Shown one piece after another: positions 1 to 6,126 of a DNA stretch of 9,165 nucleotides. The notes below the pieces were generated by a model that made no database searches, had not been told where the DNA came from, and worked only from the letters and a program-made list of their open reading frames with translations. Both the position numbers and the translations under genes were made by a program. The DNA comes from an uncultured Chloroflexota bacterium (GTDB taxonomy: Bacteria > Chloroflexota > Anaerolineae > Anaerolineales > Anaerolineaceae), in the NCBI GenBank assembly GCA_902795255.1, contig CADBKS010000004.1, forward strand, positions 1-9,165, given 5' to 3'. Position 1 is the first letter of the stretch, and each line of letters opens with the position of its first letter.

Positions 1-1407
1 GCCGAGATGTTCGGCCGTATAGCAGAAGGAACGGCGGAGATGCTCCAGCAGCGGCTGTGCGAGCTTCACATCGTTATCGAAAGGCACCTGTTCATCCAGG
101 ATCGACCAGTCGCCGGTCTCCCGCAGATACGCGTCCGTCCCGGCGATCAGCCAGAGCGGGTCATCATTAAAGCCGGAACCGACCGCGAGGTTGCCCTTCT
201 TGGTGAGCGGCTGATACTGGTGATAGGCACTGCCATCCGGGAACTGTGTGGCGGCGATATCCAGGATACGTTCCCGGGCCCGTTCCGGGATCATATGGAC
301 GAACCCCAGCAGGTCCTGGCAGGAATCCCGGAACCCCATGCCGCGTCCCATACCGCTCTCATAATAGCTGGCCGAACGGCTCATGTTGAACGTGACCATG
401 CACTGGTACTGGTTCCAGATATTCACCATACGGCAGAGTTTTTCATCATTACAGCGCACCGTATAACCGTCCAGCAGGTCTTTCCAGAACGCGGAGAGTT
501 TCTGAAGCGCTTCATCATAACGTTCGGCACTGCTGAAGCGGCTGATCAGCGCTTCCGCGCGGACCTTATTGAGTTCGCCCGTGGCGGTAAATTTTTCCTG
601 CTGCGGGTTTTCGATATAGCCGAGTCCGAAGAGCAGCGTGCTGCTCTCACCCGGGGCAAGCTTCACGCGGAACTGCATGGCCGCGACCGGCGCCCAGCCG
701 TGCGCGATGCTGTTCGTACAGCCATCACCGAAAACAGCCTGCGGCCGTGCCGGTGAACCGTAAACACCGATAAAGGCATCCCGGGCAGTGTCGAACGCGT
801 CCGGCTTCCGGTCCGTCCAGAACACCGCGAAGTGGTTCCGGCGCTCACGGTATTCGGTCTTGTGGTAAATGGCCTTTTCCGTGACCTCGACCTCGCCGAT
901 GCTGTAATTCCGCTGGAAGTTGGTCGCATCATCGTTGGCATCCCACAGGCAGAATTCGACGTACGGAAAAACATCGAAAGATTTTTCCGATTCCGTCTCA
1001 TTAGTCAGTTTCAGGCGCACCAGCAGGCATTTTTCCCCGAGCGGGACAAACATTTCCTGCTCCGCCCGCAGACCATTCCGGACCGATTCGATAACGGTGT
1101 ATCCGAGCCCGTGGCGGCATTTGTATTCGTCCGGATCATTCTGGACCGGCTGCCAACCGGGGTTCCAGACAGTTTTCCCTTCCCGGATATAGAAACGGAA
1201 GCCCTCACTGTCCAGCGGGGAATTGTTGTAGCGGTAACGGGTGATCCTGCGGAGACGGGCATCCTGATAAAAGCTGTACCCGCCGGCCGTGTTCGACACG
1301 AGCGTGAAGAAATCCTGATTGCCCAGGTAATTGATCCACGGCAAAGGAGTCTGCGGCGTTGTGATCACATACTCCCGCTTCTCATCATCAAAATAACCGA
1401 ATTTCAT
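1..1407 (-). CDS. Cellobiose phosphorylase (GH94), N-terminal 469 residues; truncated by window edge
   Basis: Cytoplasmic phosphorolysis of cellobiose to alpha-glucose 1-phosphate and glucose. The reading frame is open from ATG 1405-1407 to base 1 with no stop, giving 469 of the roughly 810 residues usual for the family. The N-terminus (MKFGYFDDEKREYVITTPQ), the segments SNTAGGYSFYQDARLRR (38-54), CRHGLGYT (97-104), WNQYQCMVTFNMSRSAS (331-347) and GMGFRDSCQDLLGFV (356-370) closely resemble cellobiose phosphorylases as I remember them, rather than cellodextrin or chitobiose phosphorylases. Residues 1 to about 270 are the beta-sandwich domain, followed by linker helices and the start of the (alpha/alpha)6 barrel, including sugar-site residues R360, D361 and D365. 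The catalytic Asp of the family's ADWND motif should lie about a dozen residues past the edge. A GGAG Shine-Dalgarno (1416-1419) lies 8 nt before the ATG. There is no signal peptide. The gene starts 19 bp after the macrodomain gene, so the two are probably co-transcribed. Confidence 0.93.
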   Translation of the reverse strand, partial: MKFGYFDDEKREYVITTPQTPLPWINYLGNQDFFTLVSNTAGGYSFYQDARLRRITRYRYNNSPLDSEGFRFYIREGKTVWNPGWQPVQNDPDEYKCRHGLGYTVIESVRNGLRAEQEMFVPLGEKCLLVRLKLTNETESEKSFDVFPYVEFCLWDANDDATNFQRNYSIGEVEVTEKAIYHKTEYRERRNHFAVFWTDRKPDAFDTARDAFIGVYGSPARPQAVFGDGCTNSIAHGWAPVAAMQFRVKLAPGESSTLLFGLGYIENPQQEKFTATGELNKVRAEALISRFSSAERYDEALQKLSAFWKDLLDGYTVRCNDEKLCRMVNIWNQYQCMVTFNMSRSASYYESGMGRGMGFRDSCQDLLGFVHMIPERARERILDIAATQFPDGSAYHQYQPLTKKGNLAVGSGFNDDPLWLIAGTDAYLRETGDWSILDEQVPFDNDVKLAQPLLEHLRRSFCYTAEHLG

Positions 1408-1426
1408 AGCACTTTCTCCGAAAAAT

Positions 1427-2410
1427 TCATAAAGACGGCCCTTTCGGCAGGAGCGAAAGGCCGTAAATCCCCAAAGCGTTCTCGATCTCATAAATATCAC
1501 AGCGGTGGTGACGGATGAAATACGAGAAGATAATATCCATTTTATCGTTTTCCGAAAAGGTGTAGCCCGCCAGCGAAAGCAGGCGCACCGCCTCCGGGAA
1601 AGTCATCTGTGCCCCGACGGCAAGGCAAAGCACATTCTGTTTCCCGGGATGATAGTCCGGATCACGGATGATCCGGGAAAACAGCTGCTTGCTGACATAA
1701 GCGTTGTTATAGACCGCCGCGTTCTTCAGCCCTTTCGCGCGGATCCTGTCCACCAGATATTCCGCAAAGGACTGGGTATCCGAAGCGAGCAGCGCATCCA
1801 GTTCCGCATACTCTTCCTCCGAAAGCGAGATCTGTTCCTTCACCGCCCGGCGGTCCCGGTATTCCGTGTTCATCATGCGGTCCACCTCATGCTGGCTGAT
1901 ATAGTCATCCAGGTCCGGATCGATCTTTTCAGCCAGGCTGACGGAATCGGCGTCGAAAAGGACGAGACAGACCAGCATGTCATGCTTCAGCAGGAAACGG
2001 CTGATCTCGCTGATAGCGATATGCAGCGCTTCATCGCGCGGATAACCGTAATTTCCGGAGGCGATCAGCGGGAAGGCAAGGGAGCTGAAGCCGTTTTTCA
2101 CCGCGAGGTCCAGGCATCCCCGGTAGCACGCCCGGAGTTTTTCCTCTTCCCCGGATCTGCCGTCAATATACTGCGGACTGACCGTATGCAGAATGAAGCG
2201 GGCCGGCAGGTCAAACCCGGGTGTAATGGCTGTCTGCCCCTCCTCCAGCGGACCGATCTCCTGACGGGCCGCAAGCAGTTTTTCCCGTCCGGCCGCGTTA
2301 TAAACGGCCGTATCCGTCCCCACACCGACGACCGGCAGCGGGTTGGCCGTGTTGACGATCGCGTCCACCTGCATTCTGGTGATATCATTTCGGATAAATT
2401 TCAGCGGCAT
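1427..2410 (-). CDS. Macrodomain protein with C-terminal HTH-like helical domain (327 aa)
   Basis: Predicted ADP-ribose (or ADP-ribose derivative) binding or hydrolysing protein. The macrodomain occupies residues 1 to about 155: NDIT (8-11) is a variant of the usual GDIT, VNTAN (19-23) carries the catalytic/ligand Asn, the G-rich loop GVGTDTAVYNAAG (29-41) replaces the common GGGVDxAIH form but keeps an Asp (D33), and ASGNYGYP (117-124) is the phosphate loop. After a charged linker, residues about 200-320 form a second domain (SFAEYLVDRIRAKGL, then AYVSKQLFSRI, LCLAVGAQMTF, RLLSLAGYTF and YEIENALGIYG). I recall it as a recurrent partner of macrodomains in Firmicutes; it reads like a degenerate XRE-type helix-turn-helix, but its function is unknown. 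I place the start at ATG 2410, not the in-frame ATG 2464: an AGGA sits 7 to 10 nt upstream, the family N-terminus fits, and the extra 18 codons would cover the likely -10 box. The last codons form a hairpin. Confidence 0.88.
   Translation of the reverse strand: MPLKFIRNDITRMQVDAIVNTANPLPVVGVGTDTAVYNAAGREKLLAARQEIGPLEEGQTAITPGFDLPARFILHTVSPQYIDGRSGEEEKLRACYRGCLDLAVKNGFSSLAFPLIASGNYGYPRDEALHIAISEISRFLLKHDMLVCLVLFDADSVSLAEKIDPDLDDYISQHEVDRMMNTEYRDRRAVKEQISLSEEEYAELDALLASDTQSFAEYLVDRIRAKGLKNAAVYNNAYVSKQLFSRIIRDPDYHPGKQNVLCLAVGAQMTFPEAVRLLSLAGYTFSENDKMDIIFSYFIRHHRCDIYEIENALGIYGLSLLPKGPSL
1436..1463 (-). terminator. Hairpin at the 3' end of the macrodomain gene; possible weak attenuator before the GH94 gene
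   Basis: On the minus strand, CGGCCTTTCG pairs with CGAAAGGGCCG (one bulged G) around a 7-nt loop. The stem encodes the last residues of the macrodomain protein (about GLSLLPKGP). It is followed only by TCTTT, not a strong U-tract, so full termination is unlikely. It could act as partial attenuation or a 3' stabilising structure between the two genes of the unit. Confidence 0.35.
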
Positions 2411-2431
2411 GGTCCAAATTTCCTCATTTTG

Positions 2432-2437
2432 ATTATA
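2432..2437 (-). promoter_or_regulatory. Probable -10 box of the macrodomain/GH94 unit
   Basis: The minus strand reads TATTATAATC, with a TATAAT match at 2437-2432. This lies 21 nt before the chosen ATG (2410) and leaves a short leader that holds the ribosome binding site. The hexamer 17 nt upstream (TTTATT) is a poor -35 match. The surrounding 10 bp (GATTATAATA on the plus strand) recur at 2914-2923. Confidence 0.45.
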
Positions 2438-2472
2438 ATAGCGGAACGTAAAAAAATAAAGCATTCTTATTC

Positions 2473-2870
2473 AGCTGACAGCTGTCAGCGAGCAGTGCTT
2501 CGCACAGGTAAAAAGTAAAATGTAAAAATTGCGGTGACGCTTCGCCATTCCAATAAAGTAAAATGTAAAAATTGCGGTGACGCTTCGCCATTCCAATTCG
2601 GAATTCGGAAAGCGGAATTCGGAATTATCCTTGAACATTTTGCGCGTCTCAAAACGTGCCGGCGGTGAGATTGGAAGCGGTAGCCGCTGCGCGGACAATC
2701 ATAGAACGTCGCTGCGCTCCGTATTCGGCAAAAATGCCTCACTGAAACCGTCCCGGTCGGCGACGACCACTGCGGCAACGGCGCCATCTTAAATCATCGC
2801 GAAGCGACACCTTTTCTATTCACTTTTCACCATTCACTATTCACTAAGCGAAGCACTCAGCACACAGCGC
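2473..2870. repeat. Composite intergenic repeat region with 7-bp arrays and inverted arms
   Basis: This is the gene-free stretch between the divergent macrodomain and ECF promoters. It contains several arrays in 7-bp register: AGCTGAC, AGCTGTC (2473-2486), three GTAAAAN units (2508-2528), AATTCGG, AATTCGG, AAAGCGG, AATTCGG (2595-2622) and TTCACTT, TTCACCA, TTCACTA, TTCACTA (2819-2846). The ends are inverted: AGTGCTTCGC at 2494-2503 matches the complement of 2848-2857, and GGTGACGCTTCGC at 2533-2545 matches the complement of 2799-2811 at 12 of 13 positions. A 14-bp perfect palindrome lies at 2475-2488. The core (about 2640-2790) is GC-rich, without an array. Short open frames across the region on both strands are low-complexity translations of the repeats and I do not count them as genes. 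It resembles a MITE-like or multicopy intergenic element, but copy number cannot be seen here. Confidence 0.75.
2512..2597. repeat. Perfect tandem duplication of a 43-bp unit
   Basis: Bases 2512-2554 and 2555-2597 are identical, adjacent and in the same orientation. Each unit begins AAAGTAAAATG, continues with TTGCGGTGACGCTTCGCC and ends CATTCCAAT. Each therefore contains one inverted-arm sequence of the larger element, so only the left arm has been doubled. The perfect identity suggests a recent slippage or recombination event. Confidence 0.95.
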
Positions 2871-2916
2871 ATCAACGATATAAGGGGAAGAATACCGCCG
2901 GATCGGCTTTTTCGAT

Positions 2917-2922
2917 TATAAT
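2917..2922 (+). promoter_or_regulatory. Probable -10 box of the ECF transporter operon
   Basis: TATAAT in the context GATTATAATAGGATG lies 41 nt before the S-component ATG. No convincing TTGACA-like -35 is seen 16 to 18 nt upstream. If this is the promoter, the leader is only about 35 nt, too short for a SAM, FMN or TPP riboswitch. Confidence 0.5.
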
Positions 2923-2963
2923 AGGATGCAGTAATTTTTTATGAAACCGAAGGAGTTCATAAG

Positions 2964-3506
2964 ATGAAAATCACAACCCGCACGATCGTTGCGATCGGTA
3001 TCGGCTCAGCCGTATTCTTCGTTCTGAACCGTTTTGTCGTTATCCCCACCGGGATCCCGAATACGAACATTTCAACCGCTTACGGTTTTCTCGCCTTCAT
3101 GGCGACCCTGTTCGGACCGCTTGCCGGTGCCCTGATCGGGTTCATCGGCCACACCCTGACAGACATCAGCTGGGGCGGTGTCTGGTGGAGCTGGGTGATC
3201 GTCTCGGCCTTTGTCGGCTGCGCGGTCGGACTTTCCTGGAAAAAGATCAACCTGGAAGACGGCAGCTTCGGGGCCAAAGATATCCTGACCTTCAACCTGT
3301 TCCAGATCGCCGCGAATATCATCGGCTGGGGTCTGCTGGCTCCGGTGCTTGACATTCTGATCTACAAAGAACCGGCAGACAAAGTCTTCCTTCAGGGTCT
3401 GACAGCCGGTGTGGCGAACCTGGTTTCCATGGCGATCCTCGGGACGATCTTCCTGACGATCTATGCCAAGACACGCACTTCCGCGGGAAGCCTCAACAAA
3501 CAGTAA
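2964..3506 (+). CDS. ECF transporter substrate-binding (S) component, UPF0397/PF07155 family
   Basis: Integral membrane S component that binds the substrate and docks on the ECF energising module. It is 180 aa with hydrophobic segments at about 8-28, 38-62, 73-92, 108-134 and 145-168. The segments RFVVIPTGIPNTNISTAYGF (23-42, with IPTGIPNTNI the most telling), FGPLAGALIGFIGHTLTD (50-67) and GGVWWSWVI (71-79) are characteristic of the UPF0397 family as I recall it. That family has been named both as a riboflavin-type S component and, in genome-context annotation, as MtsA of a methionine-regulated ECF system, so the substrate is not settled. An AAGGAG (2950-2955) lies 8 nt before the ATG. The ATPase and T genes follow, separated from this gene by a terminator-like hairpin that starts 12 bp after its stop. 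Confidence 0.88.
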   Translation: MKITTRTIVAIGIGSAVFFVLNRFVVIPTGIPNTNISTAYGFLAFMATLFGPLAGALIGFIGHTLTDISWGGVWWSWVIVSAFVGCAVGLSWKKINLEDGSFGAKDILTFNLFQIAANIIGWGLLAPVLDILIYKEPADKVFLQGLTAGVANLVSMAILGTIFLTIYAKTRTSAGSLNKQ

Positions 3507-3518
3507 AAAATGACTTTC

Positions 3519-3553
3519 AGGAGACGCCGGAAAAATGATCCGGCGTCTCTTTT
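3519..3553 (+). terminator. Intrinsic terminator/attenuator between the S-component and ATPase genes
   Basis: GAGACGCCGG (3521-3530) pairs perfectly with CCGGCGTCTC (3540-3549) across a 9-nt loop, and an A-T pair and a G-T wobble extend the stem to 12 bp. TTTT follows at 3550-3553. The 5' arm contains AGGAG (3519-3523), the only Shine-Dalgarno-like sequence near the ATPase start. The hairpin lies inside an operon, so partial termination, yielding more S component than energising module, is likelier than a true operon end. Confidence 0.75.
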
Positions 3554-3570
3554 CGTTATATCGCCCATGA
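3535..3570 (+). CDS. Possible 11-aa leader peptide overlapping the ATPase start
   Basis: ATG 3535 opens an 11-codon frame, MIRRLFSLYRP, whose TGA (3568-3570) overlaps the ATPase ATG (3567-3569) as ATGA. AGGAG lies 11 nt upstream of its start, within the 5' arm of the hairpin, while the ATPase ATG has no Shine-Dalgarno of its own. Translation of this frame would open the hairpin and deliver ribosomes to the ATPase start. It is a hypothesis from layout only; such a short frame can arise by chance. Confidence 0.3.
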   Translation: MIRRLFSLYRP

Positions 3571-4967
3571 ACGACACAGCAGCAATCGAATTCAGAAATT
3601 TCTCCTTCAGGTACAGGGTACAGGCCGAACCCACACTGCATGATCTGAACCTGCGGATCGAAAAAGGTCAGAAGGTCATGATCGCGGGGCCCTCCGGGTG
3701 CGGGAAAAGCACCGTCGGGCACTGCATCAACGGGCTGATTCCCCATTATTACAAAGGCGAGATCAGCGGCAGCCTGTTTGTCAACGGAGAAGACGCATCG
3801 AAGATGGATATCTTCGCACTGTCGAAACATGTCGGGACAGTCCTCCAGGATGCGGACGGACAGTTTGTCGGTCTGACGGTAGGGGAGGATATCGCCTTCG
3901 CGCTTGAAAATGACATGGAAGAGCAGTCCCGGATGAAGGAAAAAGTCCTCCGCACCGCCCGGACAGTCGATATGGACCGGTGGCTGAGATCCCATCCGCA
4001 GGAGCTTTCCGGCGGGCAGAAACAGCGTGTCTCCCTGGCAGGCGTGATGGTCGACGATGTGAACATATACCTGTTTGATGAACCGCTGGCGAACCTTGAT
4101 CCGGCCACCGGCAAAGGCGCGATCGAACTGATCGATGAAACACACCGGCAAACCGGCGCGACAGTCATCATTATCGAACACCGGCTGGAGGATGTGCTCT
4201 GGCGAAAGATGGACCGCATCATTCTGATGGATGAAGGCAGGATCATCTGCGACGACACGCCGGACCGGATCCTTGCCTCCGGGATCCTGCGTTCATCCGG
4301 GATCCGTGAACCGCTGTATGTCACGGCGCTTTCCTACGCCGGCATTCCGGTGCGGGAAGAAATGCATCCGGAAAGCCTGTCCAAAATGGACGTCCGTCCC
4401 TTCCGTGAGACGCTTCACACCTGGGAACGAACGATCCCGCCGGAAAAGCCGGCTGATCCGGGTGAGGAGATCCTTTCCTTTGAACATGTCAATTTTGCCT
4501 ACAGCGAAGACGCGCCGCTGATCCTGAATGATATCAGCTTCAGTATCCGGCGCGGGGAAATGACCGCGATCGCGGGGAAAAACGGCGCGGGGAAAAGCAC
4601 ACTGTGCAAGCTCATCTGCGGCTTTATCACACCCGCCTCCGGGAAAATATACCTCAACGGGAAAGACGCCTCGGACCAGACGATCTATGAACGGGCCCGG
4701 ACTGTGGGATACGTCATGCAGAACCCGAACCAGATGATCTGCAAGGCAATGATCCGCGAGGAGGTCGGATTCGGGCTTGAACTGCGGAACGTTCCCAAAG
4801 AAGAGATCGACCGGCGGGTCGATGAAGTTCTGAAGACCTGCGGTCTGTACCCGTTCCGGAACTGGCCGGTTTCCGCACTGTCATACGGGCAGAAAAAACG
4901 GGTGACGATCGCCTCGATCCTGGTTTTAGAGCCGGATCTGCTCATTCTGGATGAACCGACCGCCTGA
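3567..4967 (+). CDS. Duplicated ECF ATPase (A1-A2 type), ended early by an in-frame TGA
   Basis: Cytoplasmic energising ATPase of the ECF importer with two nucleotide-binding domains in one chain (the arrangement called MtsB or YkoD-like). NBD1 is complete: Walker A GPSGCGKST (41-49), Q-loop Q94, signature LSGGQKQR (147-154), Walker B with FDEPLANLD (170-178) and switch H205. NBD2 has Walker A GKNGAGKST (337-345), Q385, signature LSYGQKKR (438-445) and LLILDEPTA (458-466), then TGA at codon 467, where the family has Gly of the D-loop (AGQD-type). The D-loop and switch His of NBD2 are encoded after the stop in the same frame. As read, the protein is 466 aa, against about 569 for the full frame. 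The start is taken at ATG 3567, not in-frame ATG 3510: the extra 19 codons are the hairpin itself and lack a ribosome binding site, while the family N-terminus fits MNDTAAIEFRNFSF. Confidence 0.85.
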   Translation: MNDTAAIEFRNFSFRYRVQAEPTLHDLNLRIEKGQKVMIAGPSGCGKSTVGHCINGLIPHYYKGEISGSLFVNGEDASKMDIFALSKHVGTVLQDADGQFVGLTVGEDIAFALENDMEEQSRMKEKVLRTARTVDMDRWLRSHPQELSGGQKQRVSLAGVMVDDVNIYLFDEPLANLDPATGKGAIELIDETHRQTGATVIIIEHRLEDVLWRKMDRIILMDEGRIICDDTPDRILASGILRSSGIREPLYVTALSYAGIPVREEMHPESLSKMDVRPFRETLHTWERTIPPEKPADPGEEILSFEHVNFAYSEDAPLILNDISFSIRRGEMTAIAGKNGAGKSTLCKLICGFITPASGKIYLNGKDASDQTIYERARTVGYVMQNPNQMICKAMIREEVGFGLELRNVPKEEIDRRVDEVLKTCGLYPFRNWPVSALSYGQKKRVTIASILVLEPDLLILDEPTA

Positions 4968-5276
4968 GAGGATTTACGGCATTATACGGAAATCATGACG
5001 TTTCTGCAGTCCCTGCAGCAGCAGGGGATCACGATCCTCATGGTCACACATGACATGCACCTGATGCTGGAATACGCCCGGCGTTCGATCGTTCTCGCAG
5101 ACGGACATCTGATCTGTGACGATACCGCGGCACGGGTACTCAGCGACCCGGACATCATCGAACGGGCAAACCTGAAAGAAACAAGCCTCTTCACGCTTGC
5201 GCAGAAAGCCGGGCTGGAAGACCCGATCCGCTTCATTCAGAATTTCATAACGCATGAAAGGGGGCTGCGCGGCTGA
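4968..5276 (+). pseudogene. C-terminal remnant of the ECF ATPase NBD2, downstream of the TGA
   Basis: The 102 codons after the TGA stay in the frame of the preceding ATPase and align with the rest of NBD2: EDLRHYTEIMTFLQ completes the D-loop region, and ITILMVTHDMHLML carries the switch His (codon 495 counted from 3567). The frame ends TGA at 5274-5276. Reading through codon 467 gives a 569-residue protein of normal family length, so this is one gene with a nonsense codon and not two genes. A first internal ATG exists at 4995 (open frame 4995-5276, 93 aa), but it has no Shine-Dalgarno at a workable distance (GAGAGG lies 23 nt upstream). The fragment would lack Walker A, Q-loop and signature, so it cannot be an ATPase alone. 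The terminal TGA overlaps the T-component ATG (TGATG). Confidence 0.8.
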
Positions 5277-6106
5277 TGGCATCCAAAGTCCTTTCATATA
5301 TTCCGCGGGAAACCCCCGTACACCGCTTAAGCGGCGCGACAAAAATGATCGTCTTTCTCGCATGGACGATCGTCTGTATGCTGACTTACAACACCTGGGT
5401 CCTCGTCTGCGCGCTGGTGCTTGGGATCACGATCTTCATCATTGCGCGGATCCGGCTGAGTGAGGTCCGCTTCGTCCTGGTCACGATGCTGGTCTTTCTG
5501 GTCCTGAACGCGGCAGCGATCTATATCTTTTCGCCGGAAGAAGGCGTCAAAGTCTACGGAACGCGGCACCTGCTCTTTCAAATCAGCAGCCGCTATACGG
5601 TGACCTCCGAGCAGCTGTTTTACCTGTTCAATGTCATGCTGAAATATTTCACCGTGGTCCCGATCGCGCTGCTGTTCATCACCACCACGGACCCGAGCGA
5701 ATTCGCGGCTTCCCTGAACAAGATCGGCATCCCCTACAAGATCGCCTATGCCGTCGCGATCACCCTCCGCTACCTCGGCGATGTTCAGGCTGACTATACA
5801 GAGATCTCGCAGGCACAGCAGGCCAGAGGGGTCGACCTTTCCAAAAAGGCGCCGCTGAAAAAACGCATCGCGGGTCTGGCGGGCATCGCGGTACCGCTGA
5901 TCTTTTCCAGTCTGGACCATATCGACCTTGTCAGCAACGCCATGGATCTCCGCGGCTTCGGAAAGAACCCGCGCCGGACCTGGTACAGTGCCCGGCCGTT
6001 TCAGAAAGCCGATTACGCTGTCATGATCGCGACGGTCCTGCTCAGCGCCGCGGGGCTTTACTTCACCTTCAGGGGTGGCAGCAGGTTTTACAACCCGTTC
6101 CTGTAA
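5276..6106 (+). CDS. ECF transporter transmembrane (T) component
   Basis: Membrane scaffold of the ECF module (EcfT/CbiQ family, 276 aa, normal length). It links the two ATPase domains to the S component. Hydrophobic segments lie at about 24-57, 64-86, 115-137, 152-165, 195-212 and 246-266. The two coupling motifs are visible: QARG at 182-185 (context QAQQARGVDLSKK) and DLRG at 224-227 (context NAMDLRGFGKNPRR); their Arg residues contact the ATPases in characterised ECF systems. The start overlaps the preceding stop as TGATG, with AAGGGGG (5258-5264) 11 nt upstream, implying translational coupling to the ATPase frame. The TGA inside the ATPase could therefore reduce its expression. There are no disrupting stops or frameshifts, so the gene still looks under selection. 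Confidence 0.93.
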   Translation: MASKVLSYIPRETPVHRLSGATKMIVFLAWTIVCMLTYNTWVLVCALVLGITIFIIARIRLSEVRFVLVTMLVFLVLNAAAIYIFSPEEGVKVYGTRHLLFQISSRYTVTSEQLFYLFNVMLKYFTVVPIALLFITTTDPSEFAASLNKIGIPYKIAYAVAITLRYLGDVQADYTEISQAQQARGVDLSKKAPLKKRIAGLAGIAVPLIFSSLDHIDLVSNAMDLRGFGKNPRRTWYSARPFQKADYAVMIATVLLSAAGLYFTFRGGSRFYNPFL

Positions 6107-6126
6107 AGAAAACATCTCCCAAATAA

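Noticed and set aside
1505..2518. 337-codon plus-strand frame opposite the macrodomain gene
   Set aside because: Antisense shadow of a conserved gene; the composition is unlike a real protein, and it extends into the repeat region.
2471..2792. Short open frames (71-100 codons) on both strands in the repeat region
   Set aside because: They translate tandem repeats and inverted arms, lack ribosome binding sites and show no conserved motif.
2819..2846. CRISPR-like array
   Set aside because: The 7-bp units are contiguous without spacers; no cas genes are present.
3510..3566. ATPase start at ATG 3510
   Set aside because: The extra codons are the terminator hairpin, there is no Shine-Dalgarno before 3510, and the added residues (MTFRRRRKNDPAS) do not look like the family N-terminus.
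3072..4181. 369-codon minus-strand frame opposite the S and ATPase genes
   Set aside because: It spans two genes and the hairpin between them; it is an antisense artefact without family motifs.
4940..4995. Frameshift as the cause of the split ATPase
   Set aside because: The upstream and downstream parts are in the same frame (4995 minus 3567 is a multiple of 3), so a substitution and not an indel is the simplest cause.
4965..5018. Selenocysteine decoding of the ATPase TGA
   Set aside because: ABC ATPases have no Sec at the D-loop Gly. The only nearby hairpin (CTGCAG repeated at 5004-5018) is 36 nt downstream with a 3-nt loop, unlike a bacterial SECIS element.
1427..5276. Alternative genetic code with UGA as Gly or Trp
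   Set aside because: TGA serves as a normal stop for the macrodomain gene (1427-1429) and for the ATPase frame at 5274-5276; reading through either gives no family sequence.
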